Shown piece after piece: positions 36,082 through 44,974 of a stretch of DNA of 64,000 nucleotides. Location of the stretch: the NCBI RefSeq assembly GCF_011765625.1, contig NZ_CP050314.1, forward strand, positions 124,001-188,000. Reading direction: 5' to 3'. The first letter of the stretch is position 1. The number at the start of each line of letters is the position of its first letter. This DNA comes from Shewanella aestuarii. Lineage in GTDB: Bacteria; Pseudomonadota; Gammaproteobacteria; Enterobacterales; Shewanellaceae. The position numbers were made by a program, and so were the translations under genes. Under the pieces are notes generated by a model. It was not told where the DNA came from. It worked only from the letters and a program-made list of their open reading frames with translations, and searched no databases.

Positions 36082-37456
36082 CATAGACAGGATCTTTAGC
36101 GATAACGCTATATTTTAGGTAGAAAAAAGGCCTTATTTATGATCTGATAATTGTCGCCAAACAAACCACCATGAGCAATAAATAAAGCCGATGACGATTA
36201 TCTCCTTAAAAAAGCAGTTTATGCAATTTTTCAATGCAAATATTCTTCAAAAAATGGCTAAGCGAACAGGGTTTATTCAACGAAATAGGTCTATTCTTCC
36301 GGAAATACTGGTCCCAAGTTTGATATCTGCGTTAAGTAAAGGTAACTGTCATGCCATTGCCGACTTGCATCGTCAGTTCAATGGTATGTGTCTGACTGAA
36401 GACGATAATGTGGCTTACAAGCCATTCCATAACCAGCTCCGTAAAGAAGCCTTTCCTCATTTTATGCAGCAACTGGTTCAGTTGGCTATCGCTCAATTTG
36501 CCCGCCAGCAATGTGCTCAGCTTCCGAAGAAACTCTCTTGCTTCAGGATGGCAGTTCTTTTCATGTTCACAAAGCCTTAGCTGATATCTACCCCAGCCGT
36601 TTTAAGCGTAATCCAGCAGCGATAGAGTGCCATATGACCATGTCTCTGCGAACATTTAACCCAACCGCGATGACGATAACTGCTGATACAGCTTCAGAAA
36701 GAGCCTATCTCCCCAAGCCATTTCGGATGAAAAACAAGCTACTTCTGGCTGATGCAGGATATCCTGATTTCGATTTTTTTGCCGATGTGGAACGTCATAA
36801 TGGTTTCTATATTGTTCGGGGTGCAAAGTCACTCAACCCAAGGGTTGTTGAAGCTAAAAATGGCAAGGGCTGCATTCTTCCTAAGCTTGTTCGAATGAAA
36901 CTCAAAGACATAACGCGCCGTACCAACCTCTCTGAAGTCCTTGACTTAACAGTTCGCAGAGGGAAACAAGAGTTTCGAGTTGTAAGACCTTGGTTCGCAC
37001 AAGAAAAACGTTTTTGTATCTGGTTAACAAACCTACCGACAGAGGCCTACTCAGCCGATGATATTATGACGATTTATCGCTGCCGCTGGCAGGTTGAACT
37101 GCTGTTCAAAGAGTTGAAATCACATACAAACTGGCAGAGATTTGCTACTGCGCAAAAAGCGATAGTTGACGGCCTAGTCTGGGCCAGTCTGCTGGCCGTT
37201 ATCATCAGGCGCAGTACCGCACTTCAGATAATGCCCTCTGTTTCACTGTTCAAAGCAGCGAAGAATGTGGACGTTTGGCTGCTGCCAATCTTTGAATGTA
37301 TCTGTCATCGAGCCTGGTCAGAAATAGCAGAAAAGCTAGACTGGGCTATTTGTTATATAACCAGAAACGCTCAAAAGTCACAGCAAAGAAAATCTAAAGA
37401 AGACATAACTTTAGATGGGATTTATGCCAAGCTTAATGCTTAAGGTCCAGTGTATG
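36082..37456 (+). mobile_element. IS4-family insertion sequence inside a repeat
   Basis: The 10-bp word TGATGACCCT at 36072-36081 is repeated at 37457-37466, marking the target duplication. The ends are inverted and begin CATA (left CATAGACAGGATCTTTAGC, right CATACACTGGACCTTAAGC read inward), as is usual for IS4 elements. Length is 1375 bp. The transposase is frameshifted. Confidence 0.88.
36191..37443 (+). pseudogene. IS4-family transposase, -1 frameshift
   Basis: Two overlapping frames (36191-36580 and 36511-37443) together make one IS4 transposase. The first gives the N-terminal region up to QFARQQ; the second continues SASEETLLLQDGSSFHVH, LLADAGYPDFDFF and YRCRWQVELLFKELKSH, the last being the Y-R-E-K catalytic signature. 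IS4 transposases are normally one frame, so a base was probably lost near 36510-36530. Programmed frameshifting is possible but no strong slippery signal is obvious. Confidence 0.8.
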
Positions 37457-37466
37457 TGATGACCCT

Positions 37467-37520
37467 AATATAAAAGAATAACCGCGCTCATGCGGTTGAT
37501 GTTCGTTTAATGAACACATA
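37467..37520 (+). repeat. Interspersed palindromic repeat, copy 3 (right half)
   Basis: This is the other half of the unit interrupted by the IS4 element; it carries ACCGCGCTCATGCGGTTGAT followed by TTCGTTTAATGAAC, matching the right side of copy 2. Confidence 0.72.
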
Positions 37521-37568
37521 GAAACATACCCAATCAACTCTCACCAAAGGTGACTCTACCACCACAAC

Positions 37569-38066
37569 TTACTCATGATTAACGATAGTAATAAATAATT
37601 CTGCAATTTCTTCTTTAGTTAAGGCTTCATCAACCGTTGGGTAAAATATACTTTCCTTTTTGATGTTTAGCAGATTCAATAAAATCCTTAACTCTTCAAA
37701 GATTGGAAGTAAATTACTGATAGTTGAGTTAGCTTCTACTTTTGCTTTATCATTATTGCTTTGAGACAAAGTAGATATTTTTGATAAATCCAGAGAAATA
37801 TGTTCAATCAGCATTTTGCAATGCTGAAATTCTTGTAGAAGTGAATAGGTTGGATAGCTTTCGAATAATGGATTTTTTTCATCTTTAAACAAAGGAAATA
37901 ATACCTCCTCTTCCCAGTGAATAAACAGTAACAAATCCCTCTTAATAAAATTAAATACATGTTGTGATTGAGCAATATTACTCCTTATTAACCCATAAGA
38001 ATAAGATAATAAAAAACTCTGCTTGTCGTGTATTGCTGAAAAATAATTAGTCATTAATCCTTGCAT
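37569..38066 (-). CDS. Hemerythrin-like protein
   Basis: The start is set at ATG 38066 because AAGGAG lies seven bases upstream; the open frame continues 23 codons further but overlaps the previous gene. The 165-aa protein is all helical with spaced His/Glu: HDKQSF, HVFNFIKRDLLLFIHWEEEVLFPLF and HCKMLIEH, fitting the diiron ligand pattern of hemerythrin domains. Such proteins bind O2 or NO or sense iron/redox state. It follows the phosphatase-kinase gene by about 37 bp on the same strand, suggesting a joint role in redox or nitrosative sensing near nitrate respiration. Confidence 0.7.
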   Translation of the reverse strand: MQGLMTNYFSAIHDKQSFLLSYSYGLIRSNIAQSQHVFNFIKRDLLLFIHWEEEVLFPLFKDEKNPLFESYPTYSLLQEFQHCKMLIEHISLDLSKISTLSQSNNDKAKVEANSTISNLLPIFEELRILLNLLNIKKESIFYPTVDEALTKEEIAELFITIVNHE

Positions 38067-38103
38067 ATTAATACTCCTTGGATAAATCCATTTAAAACCA
38101 ACC

Positions 38104-39831
38104 TCACGATGTTTGACTAAATAAATAAATAACAACTAACAATGTAATAAACCAAAAACCACTCACTAACTTCCAAAAGAAGAGACTGTTTGATTGTTTA
38201 ACTTCTGGTACTGGTTTTAAAAAAATCGGGTTAGGTTGAGTTAAATCAGTCATAAACTCAGCGACTGTGTTATATCGCTCGTATAAATCAAATTTAACCC
38301 CTTTCTCTAAAGCTTTATCAAACCACACGGGTATAATAGGGTTAATGCTAGTAGCTGAAATATATCTTAGTTTATCGTAATCTCTTATACTTCTACATTC
38401 TTCAACCTGTTGCCCATAAGGCAAACTATGAGTAAAAACTTCATAACTCAACGTAGCAAGACTATAAATATCACCTTGAATTCCAGGATTTTTACCTTGT
38501 AGATAATTGGGGTCGGAATAACTTGCCGTACCTAAAACGCCTTGAGACTCAATGGGGCTATATAGCTCTGCAACACCGGCAACAAACACCGAACCAAAAT
38601 CGACAATTTTCACTCTATCATCATCTAATATGATAATATTAGCTGGTTTTAAATCTTGATGAACAGCATCATGTTGGTGGAATGCCTCAAGTGCCAAAGC
38701 AATTTTTTTTACAAGCTCAATAGCTCTTTTCGGTGAAATAGGAAAATACTGCTCAAGCCATTTATCTAAACTTATCCCCGGTAACCACTCCATTAGATAA
38801 TACAAGCCTGTTCTAGGTCTATGGTGTTGAATAATTTTTACTACATACTCAGACTCGATACGACTCCCTATCCACTGCTCTCGTATAAAGCGATCGATAT
38901 AATGAATATCATCAATAAAATTTTTAGAAGGAACTTTCATGGCAAATTGCTCATGCGTTTCTTCGTCTTCGACAAGATATAAATGGCTTCTGCTGGATGC
39001 AAAGACCTGGCGTAACACTCGGTAACCATCAAGCTTCATGCCTGTTGTCAATATTGGTGGAAAAGGTAAACGAGTAAGCTCCAAGTTTAAGTCATCAATA
39101 TGTTGTTGAGGTAAAGATTTGATATGTAGCGCTAAACAAGTCATATTGTCATCACTATGGCCTTTTTCTGCCGCATCAATAAGTTGAATACAAATTTGCT
39201 CCATAGATAAAGGCTGATTCATTAGTCTTGTTAGCTCATCCTCACTAATAAAATCATGAACACCATCCGAACAGAGTAAATAACGATCATCTTGCTGAAG
39301 GTCAAAGCAGCTATAATCAATATGCAGTTTGTTATCCATACCCACTGCTCGAGTCAAAAATGTTTTATCTTTTTCAATACTGGCACAGTGGTCCTGAGTT
39401 AACTGCGTCAATTGGTTATCTCTTAAAAGGTAAATCCTACTGTCACCCACATGAAAAAAATATCCTTTATGTCCTTTTAACACTAAGGCGCTCAACGTGG
39501 TTAGATACCCTTTATGGTCGTTTTTATATTGATGACTTTTACGGAACAATCGTAAATTTATTGCTGATAAAACTTGCTCTCCACTCTTACTTACAGACCA
39601 CATATCGGGAGTTTGGTAGTATTCAACTAGAAATCGCTCTACAGCAATGTGGCTAGCCTCACGACCTGCTTCAGCTGAGCTCACACCATCTGCGACAATA
39701 AATGAATAGCCTTTTACTTGCTTTAAGTATGGATCATTAGGTAATGAAAGGTCAGAGGCATCTTCGTTGATGTCTTTTACACCTGCACAGGATTGATATG
39801 AAACATCAATATCGAAGTCAGTAGCGGCCAT
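38104..39831 (-). CDS. Fused PP2C phosphatase and Ser/Thr protein kinase, membrane-anchored
   Basis: Of 575 residues, ~1-240 form a PP2C-type phosphatase (AGVKDINEDA, VADGVSSAEAG, HVGDSRIYLLR, LCSDGVHD and GHSDDNMTCL supply the metal-binding Asp residues). Residues ~260-530 form a Hanks-type kinase (AMKVPSK Lys, VHQDLKPANI catalytic loop, VKIVDFGS). The tail has a single membrane segment (about 550-570) and almost nothing outside. Bifunctional proteins like this are known beside nitrate-assimilation and NarK-type transporter genes in proteobacteria; here a NarK-like transporter is divergent next door. Its substrate is unknown; control of transporter or reductase activity is an inference. Confidence 0.88.
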   Translation of the reverse strand: MAATDFDIDVSYQSCAGVKDINEDASDLSLPNDPYLKQVKGYSFIVADGVSSAEAGREASHIAVERFLVEYYQTPDMWSVSKSGEQVLSAINLRLFRKSHQYKNDHKGYLTTLSALVLKGHKGYFFHVGDSRIYLLRDNQLTQLTQDHCASIEKDKTFLTRAVGMDNKLHIDYSCFDLQQDDRYLLCSDGVHDFISEDELTRLMNQPLSMEQICIQLIDAAEKGHSDDNMTCLALHIKSLPQQHIDDLNLELTRLPFPPILTTGMKLDGYRVLRQVFASSRSHLYLVEDEETHEQFAMKVPSKNFIDDIHYIDRFIREQWIGSRIESEYVVKIIQHHRPRTGLYYLMEWLPGISLDKWLEQYFPISPKRAIELVKKIALALEAFHQHDAVHQDLKPANIIILDDDRVKIVDFGSVFVAGVAELYSPIESQGVLGTASYSDPNYLQGKNPGIQGDIYSLATLSYEVFTHSLPYGQQVEECRSIRDYDKLRYISATSINPIIPVWFDKALEKGVKFDLYERYNTVAEFMTDLTQPNPIFLKPVPEVKQSNSLFFWKLVSGFWFITLLVVIYLFSQTS

Positions 39832-40136
39832 AAATAAACCTTCTATACAGATTTATGTAATTATTGATAACCATAACCGACTTAATGAGTCAACGATATG
39901 AGCTTAACCTTATTCATTTATCAAATATTGAAGATAAACAGAATGCAATTACTTAATTTCCCGTGATGGAATCAGTATTATTTCATTAATAAACAACAAT
40001 CTAAAGAAGCGCATACCCACTAGTAGATAGTGAAAACACGTTACAAATACAATTGTGGATATTAAAGGGTAGTATGATCAAACAACCAATAACTTAGTTA
40101 AACTCACAATAACAGTTATCGGAAATCGAGAGAGTC
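39832..40136. other. Divergent promoter region of kinase and third transporter
   Basis: About 305 bp between divergent genes. It contains a NarL-type box (40014-40029) and otherwise AT-rich sequence without clear repeats. Confidence 0.45.
40014..40029. promoter_or_regulatory. NarL 7-2-7-like site upstream of third transporter
   Basis: TACCCACTAGTAGATA aligns with the boxes at 29378 and 33749 (shared pattern TACYCWC-NN-RTAGRTA). The right heptamer is the weakest of the three. It lies about 110 bases before the GTG start of the transporter, a distance like that in the other two cases. Confidence 0.55.
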
Positions 40137-41416
40137 GTGGCATACCAACACCCTAAAGCTTGGAAGGCGTTACTGTTCGCAACATTAGCATTTGCTGCCA
40201 ATTTTTCAGTGTGGACATTATATGCAGCAGCAGTGATTCCTTTTGCTGACCAACTCGGTTTTTCACATACTCAACTGGGAGTTTTACTAGCATCCCCCAT
40301 GTTAACTGGCGCACTAAGCCGTATACCGGCAGGTCTTTTAGTCTGTCAATTCAACCCTAAAAAGTTATTTATTATTCAAATGTTGCTGTGTATCCCCCAT
40401 TATTATTATTGCCTTTAGCCGAACAGTATCACAGTTTACTTTTCGTCGGTCTTTGTATCGGACTTAGTGGTAGTTCCTTCACTTTTGGAATCAACTATAT
40501 TAACGATTTCTTCCCTAGAAAAAACCAAGGTACGATAATGGGAATATTCGGTGTAGGCAATGCTGGCGCTGCAATTAACCTAGTGTTTGCCCCAACCATA
40601 ATTGAACTTTGGGGATGGTCATATTTGGGGCCAGTATACGCTATTGGATTGGTCATTATTTCTGGGTTGTTTTATTGGTTAGCACCCACACCAGTGGTAA
40701 CAAAACATCCTATTCACATTGTTCAGAATTGTCATAATATTTTTAAAGCCTTTAAAAACCTCCATGTATGGGCATTGGGTCTGTATTATTACTTTGTGTT
40801 TGGTTCTTTTCTAGCATTATTGATGTGGCTGCCCAATTACTACATGCATGCCTACCAATTAAATATTATGCAAGCAATGGCCTTTACATTATTTTTTGTA
40901 GCTACATCATCAGTAGTTAGAGCTCTCGGTGGCTGGTTTGCAGATAAATATGGCGGAAGAACTGTTAATTGGAGCGTGTTCTGGGTCTGCTTGGTTTGCT
41001 TGTTCTTTCTAAGCTATCCTCCAACAACCATGACAATACATGGTGTTCATCAAGACGTTAATTTAACGATTTCAATCAATGTTTGGCTGTTTTCGACCCT
41101 GCTTTTCATTATAGGTATTGCACAAGGGTTTGGGCGAGCCAGTGTATTTAAAGTTATTTATGATCAATATCCCAATAATACCAGCGCTGTCGGTGGTGTT
41201 GTAGCTGCTATTGGTGCTTTGGGTGGTTGTACTTTACCTATTCTCTTTGGCATATCCGTAGATGTTATTGGTATTTATAGTGCAAGTTTTATGGTGTTGT
41301 ATGGTGTTTTAGCGCTGTGCATGATGGCAATGTATTTGGCGATTCAAGCAGAAGAACATCAAAAAAGAATTGTAGAAGCAAAAAAATATAATTTCCTAGA
41401 GGATGATAATTTATGA
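40137..41416 (+). pseudogene. NarK-like nitrate/nitrite transporter, frameshifted
   Basis: Two frames (40137-40418, starting GTG, and 40388-41416) together encode a ~425-aa MFS transporter. Nitrate-porter motifs appear as GVGNAGAAINLVFAP and the MFS loop DKYGGRTV; the second signature is GVVAAIGALGGCTLP. The break lies in the run CCCCC near 40394, and the loss of one C explains the shift from frame to frame. The gene is therefore inactive unless the base is a sequencing error or slippage restores it. Closest in role to NasA/NarK assimilatory-type porters. It overlaps the downstream DGC gene by four bases. Confidence 0.8.
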
Positions 41417-41787
41417 ATCAGATAATTAATAATGGTGATTTACCCTTAGTTTATTCATGTTCGGGCAGCTCAAATGTTGCGCAGTTAGCTAATAGTTTGG
41501 CCATCGAACTTAATGCTTTGGGGATTGCAGAAATGTCTTGTATTTCCGGTGTGGGAGGAAATGTACGGCCTTTGGTTAAATTGGCTAAATCAGGCAGGCC
41601 TATTATTGCAATTGATGGCTGCCCATTAAGTTGTTCCGCATCATGCTTAAATCAACACAATATTAAAGCGACACATCATTTTGAGTTAACAAACACTATG
41701 AACTTACAAAAGCGTCAATATAACCAATGCTCACAAACAGATTTACAAAGTGCTTTGGCAATGATCATCTCAAAAATAAGTGATTAA
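41413..41787 (+). CDS. DGC-type putative zinc-binding protein
   Basis: The 124-aa protein matches the DGC family: LPLVYSCSGSSNVAQLAN, MSCISGVGGNVRPLVKLAKSGRPIIAIDGCPLSCSASC. The 'DGCPL.C...C' core gives the family its name and carries conserved Cys. The usual first motif CSGCSN has Ser in place of the second Cys here, so metal binding could be altered. DGC genes are commonly found with nitrate transporters and PP2C-kinase genes; the overlap with the transporter frame (ATGA) fits an operon. Biochemical function is not established. Confidence 0.8.
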   Translation: MNQIINNGDLPLVYSCSGSSNVAQLANSLAIELNALGIAEMSCISGVGGNVRPLVKLAKSGRPIIAIDGCPLSCSASCLNQHNIKATHHFELTNTMNLQKRQYNQCSQTDLQSALAMIISKISD

Positions 41788-41968
41788 TTTTCAAAAAATA
41801 TGCATTTCGATATTTTAAGCCAACTAAAATATATATTTATCATATTTAAGATCATCTAAACCCTGATCGAGGTTGTGAACATTTTTTGAACAGCCAATGT
41901 TTGACGAGTAATCTATTTGACGCCATTGCTTAGCTGTGATTTTATACTCTCTTTTAGGGGAGTAAATT

Positions 41969-42025
41969 ATGTACCTTGAAGCCTTCACAACCTATTTCAG
42001 TGAACTCACCGCCCCCGTCAATCCA
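41969..42025 (+). pseudogene. 5' fragment of an unidentified gene cut by ISAs1
   Basis: AGGGGAG six bases before an ATG opens a frame MYLEAFTTYFSELTAPVNP that then enters the terminal repeat of the ISAs1 element and soon stops. The strong ribosome site suggests a real gene start whose remainder was deleted. The 19 residues are too few to identify it. Confidence 0.4.
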
Positions 42026-43264
42026 CAGGGGCTGATTACACTTTTTGACCAGTGCCAAAAATAATCTCTTCCCTGAAATCATCACTCCAACAGGCTCGAT
42101 TGAATTTCTGATTTTGGCTTGTTTTAGCGGGATGTAGTTTCACTAGATTTAATGCCCAACGCCTTAAAATAGCCAGAATACTTGCACCATCCTCATCATA
42201 CATTTTTTGCTTATCCTCTTGAAATAATGTGTCCAAAAGCCAATGCTGATTATTTTCCGTTTGCCAATGAGCCCTAATCGCTATGCCAAAGGCTTCTGAT
42301 GTCAGGACAGCACTGCTGACATAAAAGTGCGTGTCTATACTGGTTTTGTTACCCACTTTTCGATGACGTTCTACTGCTATTAATGTTTTTAGTTGAGACC
42401 ATTTCATTTTTATTTCAGCGGGTAAATTCAGTGGGCACTGAAACGTTATCCGTTTTTCAACTCGACCATGGCCTTTATCATCTTGCGTAAAGCATTCTGC
42501 ATCAGAGTTATTTGTAATATAATCAGCAAATTGTGCCTGCACTGCCTCGTACAGCTTTGGCTGATTACCTTTGACTTGCAAAATACAATGCCCGCCTTCT
42601 TTTACTATGTAATCAACTGTTTGAACCTGACAATGTAACGCATCAAATGTCAGTAACTCAGACTTCAAATCAAGACACGTCAGCAATTCTTGAACGAGTT
42701 TGAGTTCACTCTTTTTGCTTGCTCCTGATTTAGCGCTGAATACTAAACCAGAGCCTGTATCATATGCGGTTACCATATGTAACGCAGCGCTTGAGGCTGA
42801 TGCTTTGGCACCTTTAAGCACTTTGCCATCAATCGCAATAGATGATAGACCAGTACTAAGCCGATGTTCGTTGACCCAACTCAACAAGGCGTCTAATAAG
42901 GAATGCTTTGACACCCCCCTAAAGATACGACCAATACTTTGCTGGCTGGGAATACCATTGGTAAAGGGGCGGTATTTTCGTAACCACTCCAATTTCAAGG
43001 TGCCGAATTCATGGTAAGCAGACCAGCTTTGAGCACCAGAGATGACGGCGCTTAGTACAAGAAAACAGATGTCAATAACATCATGTTCTTGATTTATATG
43101 GGAACGGCAATCAGTTATGTTATCAAGGTGTTTTAGCATAATCGGTCAAAAGGCAAAGAAAAAGAAGCCTATTTGATCATACTGGTTGGATCAATCAAGT
43201 TATTTTTTATCTCATTGTTTTTAAATGATACGTGTAAAAAGCGATCAAGTATGATCAGCCCCTG
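42026..43264 (-). mobile_element. ISAs1-family insertion sequence at the cargo boundary
   Basis: The inverted ends CAGGGGCTGAT lie at 42026 and (reversed) 43254-43264, giving 1239 bp. The 10 bases outside each end (CGTCAATCCA and ATGCCAACCT) do not match, so no target duplication is present. Both flanking genes are cut at the IS ends. This indicates a deletion or recombination adjacent to the IS, not a simple insertion. Confidence 0.88.
42036..43139 (-). CDS. ISAs1-family transposase
   Basis: An intact 367-aa DDE transposase of the ISAs1/H-repeat type: SSIAIDGKVLKGAK, LTFDALHCQVQTVDYIV, CILQVKGNQPKLYE and AHWQTENNQHWLLDTLFQED are the conserved blocks. Full length for the family and intact termini suggest activity. 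Confidence 0.92.
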   Translation of the reverse strand: MLKHLDNITDCRSHINQEHDVIDICFLVLSAVISGAQSWSAYHEFGTLKLEWLRKYRPFTNGIPSQQSIGRIFRGVSKHSLLDALLSWVNEHRLSTGLSSIAIDGKVLKGAKASASSAALHMVTAYDTGSGLVFSAKSGASKKSELKLVQELLTCLDLKSELLTFDALHCQVQTVDYIVKEGGHCILQVKGNQPKLYEAVQAQFADYITNNSDAECFTQDDKGHGRVEKRITFQCPLNLPAEIKMKWSQLKTLIAVERHRKVGNKTSIDTHFYVSSAVLTSEAFGIAIRAHWQTENNQHWLLDTLFQEDKQKMYDEDGASILAILRRWALNLVKLHPAKTSQNQKFNRACWSDDFREEIIFGTGQKV

Positions 43265-43806
43265 ATGCCAACCTGAGCTAAACTTTCAATAGCTGCATTT
43301 CTGGCATCTTGAAAGTCTTTATTTAATTGCTCTTTCTTTGCTGACAATGCGGCTCTATCGGTCTCACCTTTTTCATAAGCACTTTTAGACTCATTATAAA
43401 TTGGAAGGTAAGCATCAAACTCGGCTTTTACTTTTGTTAATGTTTTATTTTCTGCATCAAGTCTTGCCTGATAGATAGCGAGTAGTTTTGCTTTTTTTTC
43501 CTCTAAATCGAATGGCTTAACATCATCAATAAGTTGTACCAAGTCCATTTCGTCAATCAATTTATTGATCGCACTAATTTTTGCTTCAGATTCATTTATC
43601 CCACGTATTGCCTCGACCTTCGCTTCAAAGTCAGCTTTATCGTCAAACCAGTCTTTAATTGCGGATTCGTTTAGCGTATAGACATCGATGATTTCATCAC
43701 CGAGTTTTCGCATAGCGGTATCATCCAACTTGCCAATATCGGGTCCTTGTGTACAACCTTGAGCAAATAGCACTGCAGCAATCATAGAAATTTTTAACTT
43801 ATTCAT
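43255..43806 (-). pseudogene. Lipoprotein with coiled-coil region, 3'-truncated by ISAs1
   Basis: It begins MNKLKISMIAAVLFAQGCTQ, a signal peptide with a lipobox ending in GC (Cys at 18), so it is likely membrane-anchored in the periplasm. The rest is Lys/Glu/Ala-rich helical sequence. The last residues (RG) and the stop are read from the ISAs1 terminal repeat, so the true C-terminus is lost. The family is not recognised. It probably belongs to the backbone element, being next to tus. Confidence 0.65.
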
Positions 43807-44047
43807 TATCTATCCTTGGTAATTAATAACATAACTGCAAAATTGTCTCAGAAAATTTAAACAAATTGTCAAAATAAGGTGCTCAAAATCGAAACGCTAA
43901 TTTATTACTATAAATAAATTTTGTGACAAAATTCATTTTGATGATTAGCAAATAAGAAGTGCAACGAGAATGATGCTGATGATTAAAATTTGACTTGTAC
44001 GATAATCAAGCTCATAATCCAAACATTGACAGTATGAGGTGACATAG

Positions 44048-44965
44048 TTGAGCAATCGGGCAACCCTTAATTCATACATTCTCATCAACCACCAACGATT
44101 AGTTAAGGCATTAGATGAGCTGGCTAACTTTGTTTGTGAAAATGCATCGTTTATTCATATGTATAGACTTCCTAACTTACCTTTAGGGGCAGAAGATGAA
44201 CAACCTGAAAGCATTGAAATAAAGTATATTTTCGATGGTATAGACCAACAATCAAAATCATTTTTAAAACAGGCGATAACACAATTAGAGATAAATGCTT
44301 TTGAGGAGAACACATATCTAGCAAAACGGTATCCTGGATTGGTTGTGTTACCTCCTCTTTTAAAAGATGCTTTTCGTAAGTTAAACGAGAGGGTTAGTTC
44401 TCTTAGAGAGGAGTTCTACGCTTCAGTTAAAAGAGGATTCAAGAATCGCCAGTCAGTGCACGAAAATTTACACAAAATTTTGCCTAACCTTGTTTTATTG
44501 TCTGCGGTAAGAAATATAAGGTACGTAGAGCAAGATATAGATGAACTGGCATCTGTGAATTTTTATTGGCTGTCAAAGAAGATGGTCAAACACGTAAAGC
44601 ATGAGTCGGCCACTGAAATTATCAATGATGGCGTAGCTAAATTACGTAATAAAGACTGCTTTGGGTTAACAAATGAAGAGTTACTAATTAGGCAAAAAAA
44701 AGAGTTAGAGTTGATTTCAAGGGTGCCTAAATCATCGAGTATTGTGGAAATTCGATATGCACGAGTACAACCATTTATCGATGTTTGGGGGCGAAACGAA
44801 TCGGATTCAAGAAACACTAAATTATTAGGGTTGAATGCTAGTTTACCAGTGATCATGTTTAGTATGCCACACCAGATAAAGCAGCTTTGTAATTATAATT
44901 ACAAAGCACCAAAAAAAATCAATTTGCCGGTACTGATCCATAGAAAGCATTGGTATGTAAAATAA
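44048..44965 (+). CDS. tus: Tus-like replication terminus site-binding protein
   Basis: The 305-aa protein aligns along its length with E. coli Tus (309 aa): HKILPNLVLLSAVRNIRYV matches the Tus 'HLPGLITLNAYRTL' region, WLSKKMVKHV matches 'WANKHIIKNL', then SIVEIRYARVQPFIDVW matches 'LKIKRPVKVQPIARVW', and the C-terminus LPVLIHRKHWYVK matches 'LRLIIPRLHLYV'. Tus binds Ter sites and blocks replication forks in one direction. Plasmid-borne Tus proteins exist (for example on IncHI-type plasmids). I find no canonical Ter site in the 240 bp upstream, where E. coli has one. The start GTG/TTG choice is not critical. It is followed 10 bp later by a secreted protein gene. Confidence 0.85.
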   Translation: MSNRATLNSYILINHQRLVKALDELANFVCENASFIHMYRLPNLPLGAEDEQPESIEIKYIFDGIDQQSKSFLKQAITQLEINAFEENTYLAKRYPGLVVLPPLLKDAFRKLNERVSSLREEFYASVKRGFKNRQSVHENLHKILPNLVLLSAVRNIRYVEQDIDELASVNFYWLSKKMVKHVKHESATEIINDGVAKLRNKDCFGLTNEELLIRQKKELELISRVPKSSSIVEIRYARVQPFIDVWGRNESDSRNTKLLGLNASLPVIMFSMPHQIKQLCNYNYKAPKKINLPVLIHRKHWYVK

Positions 44966-44974
44966 GGATAAATT

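Noticed and set aside
36511..36580. Programmed -1 frameshift in the IS4 transposase
   Set aside because: IS4-family transposases are normally single-frame and I see no strong slippery heptamer in the overlap, so mutation is the simpler explanation.
43807..44047. Ter site in the tus promoter, as in E. coli
   Set aside because: I read both strands and found no TGTTGTAAC-like core; autoregulation by an adjacent Ter cannot be supported.
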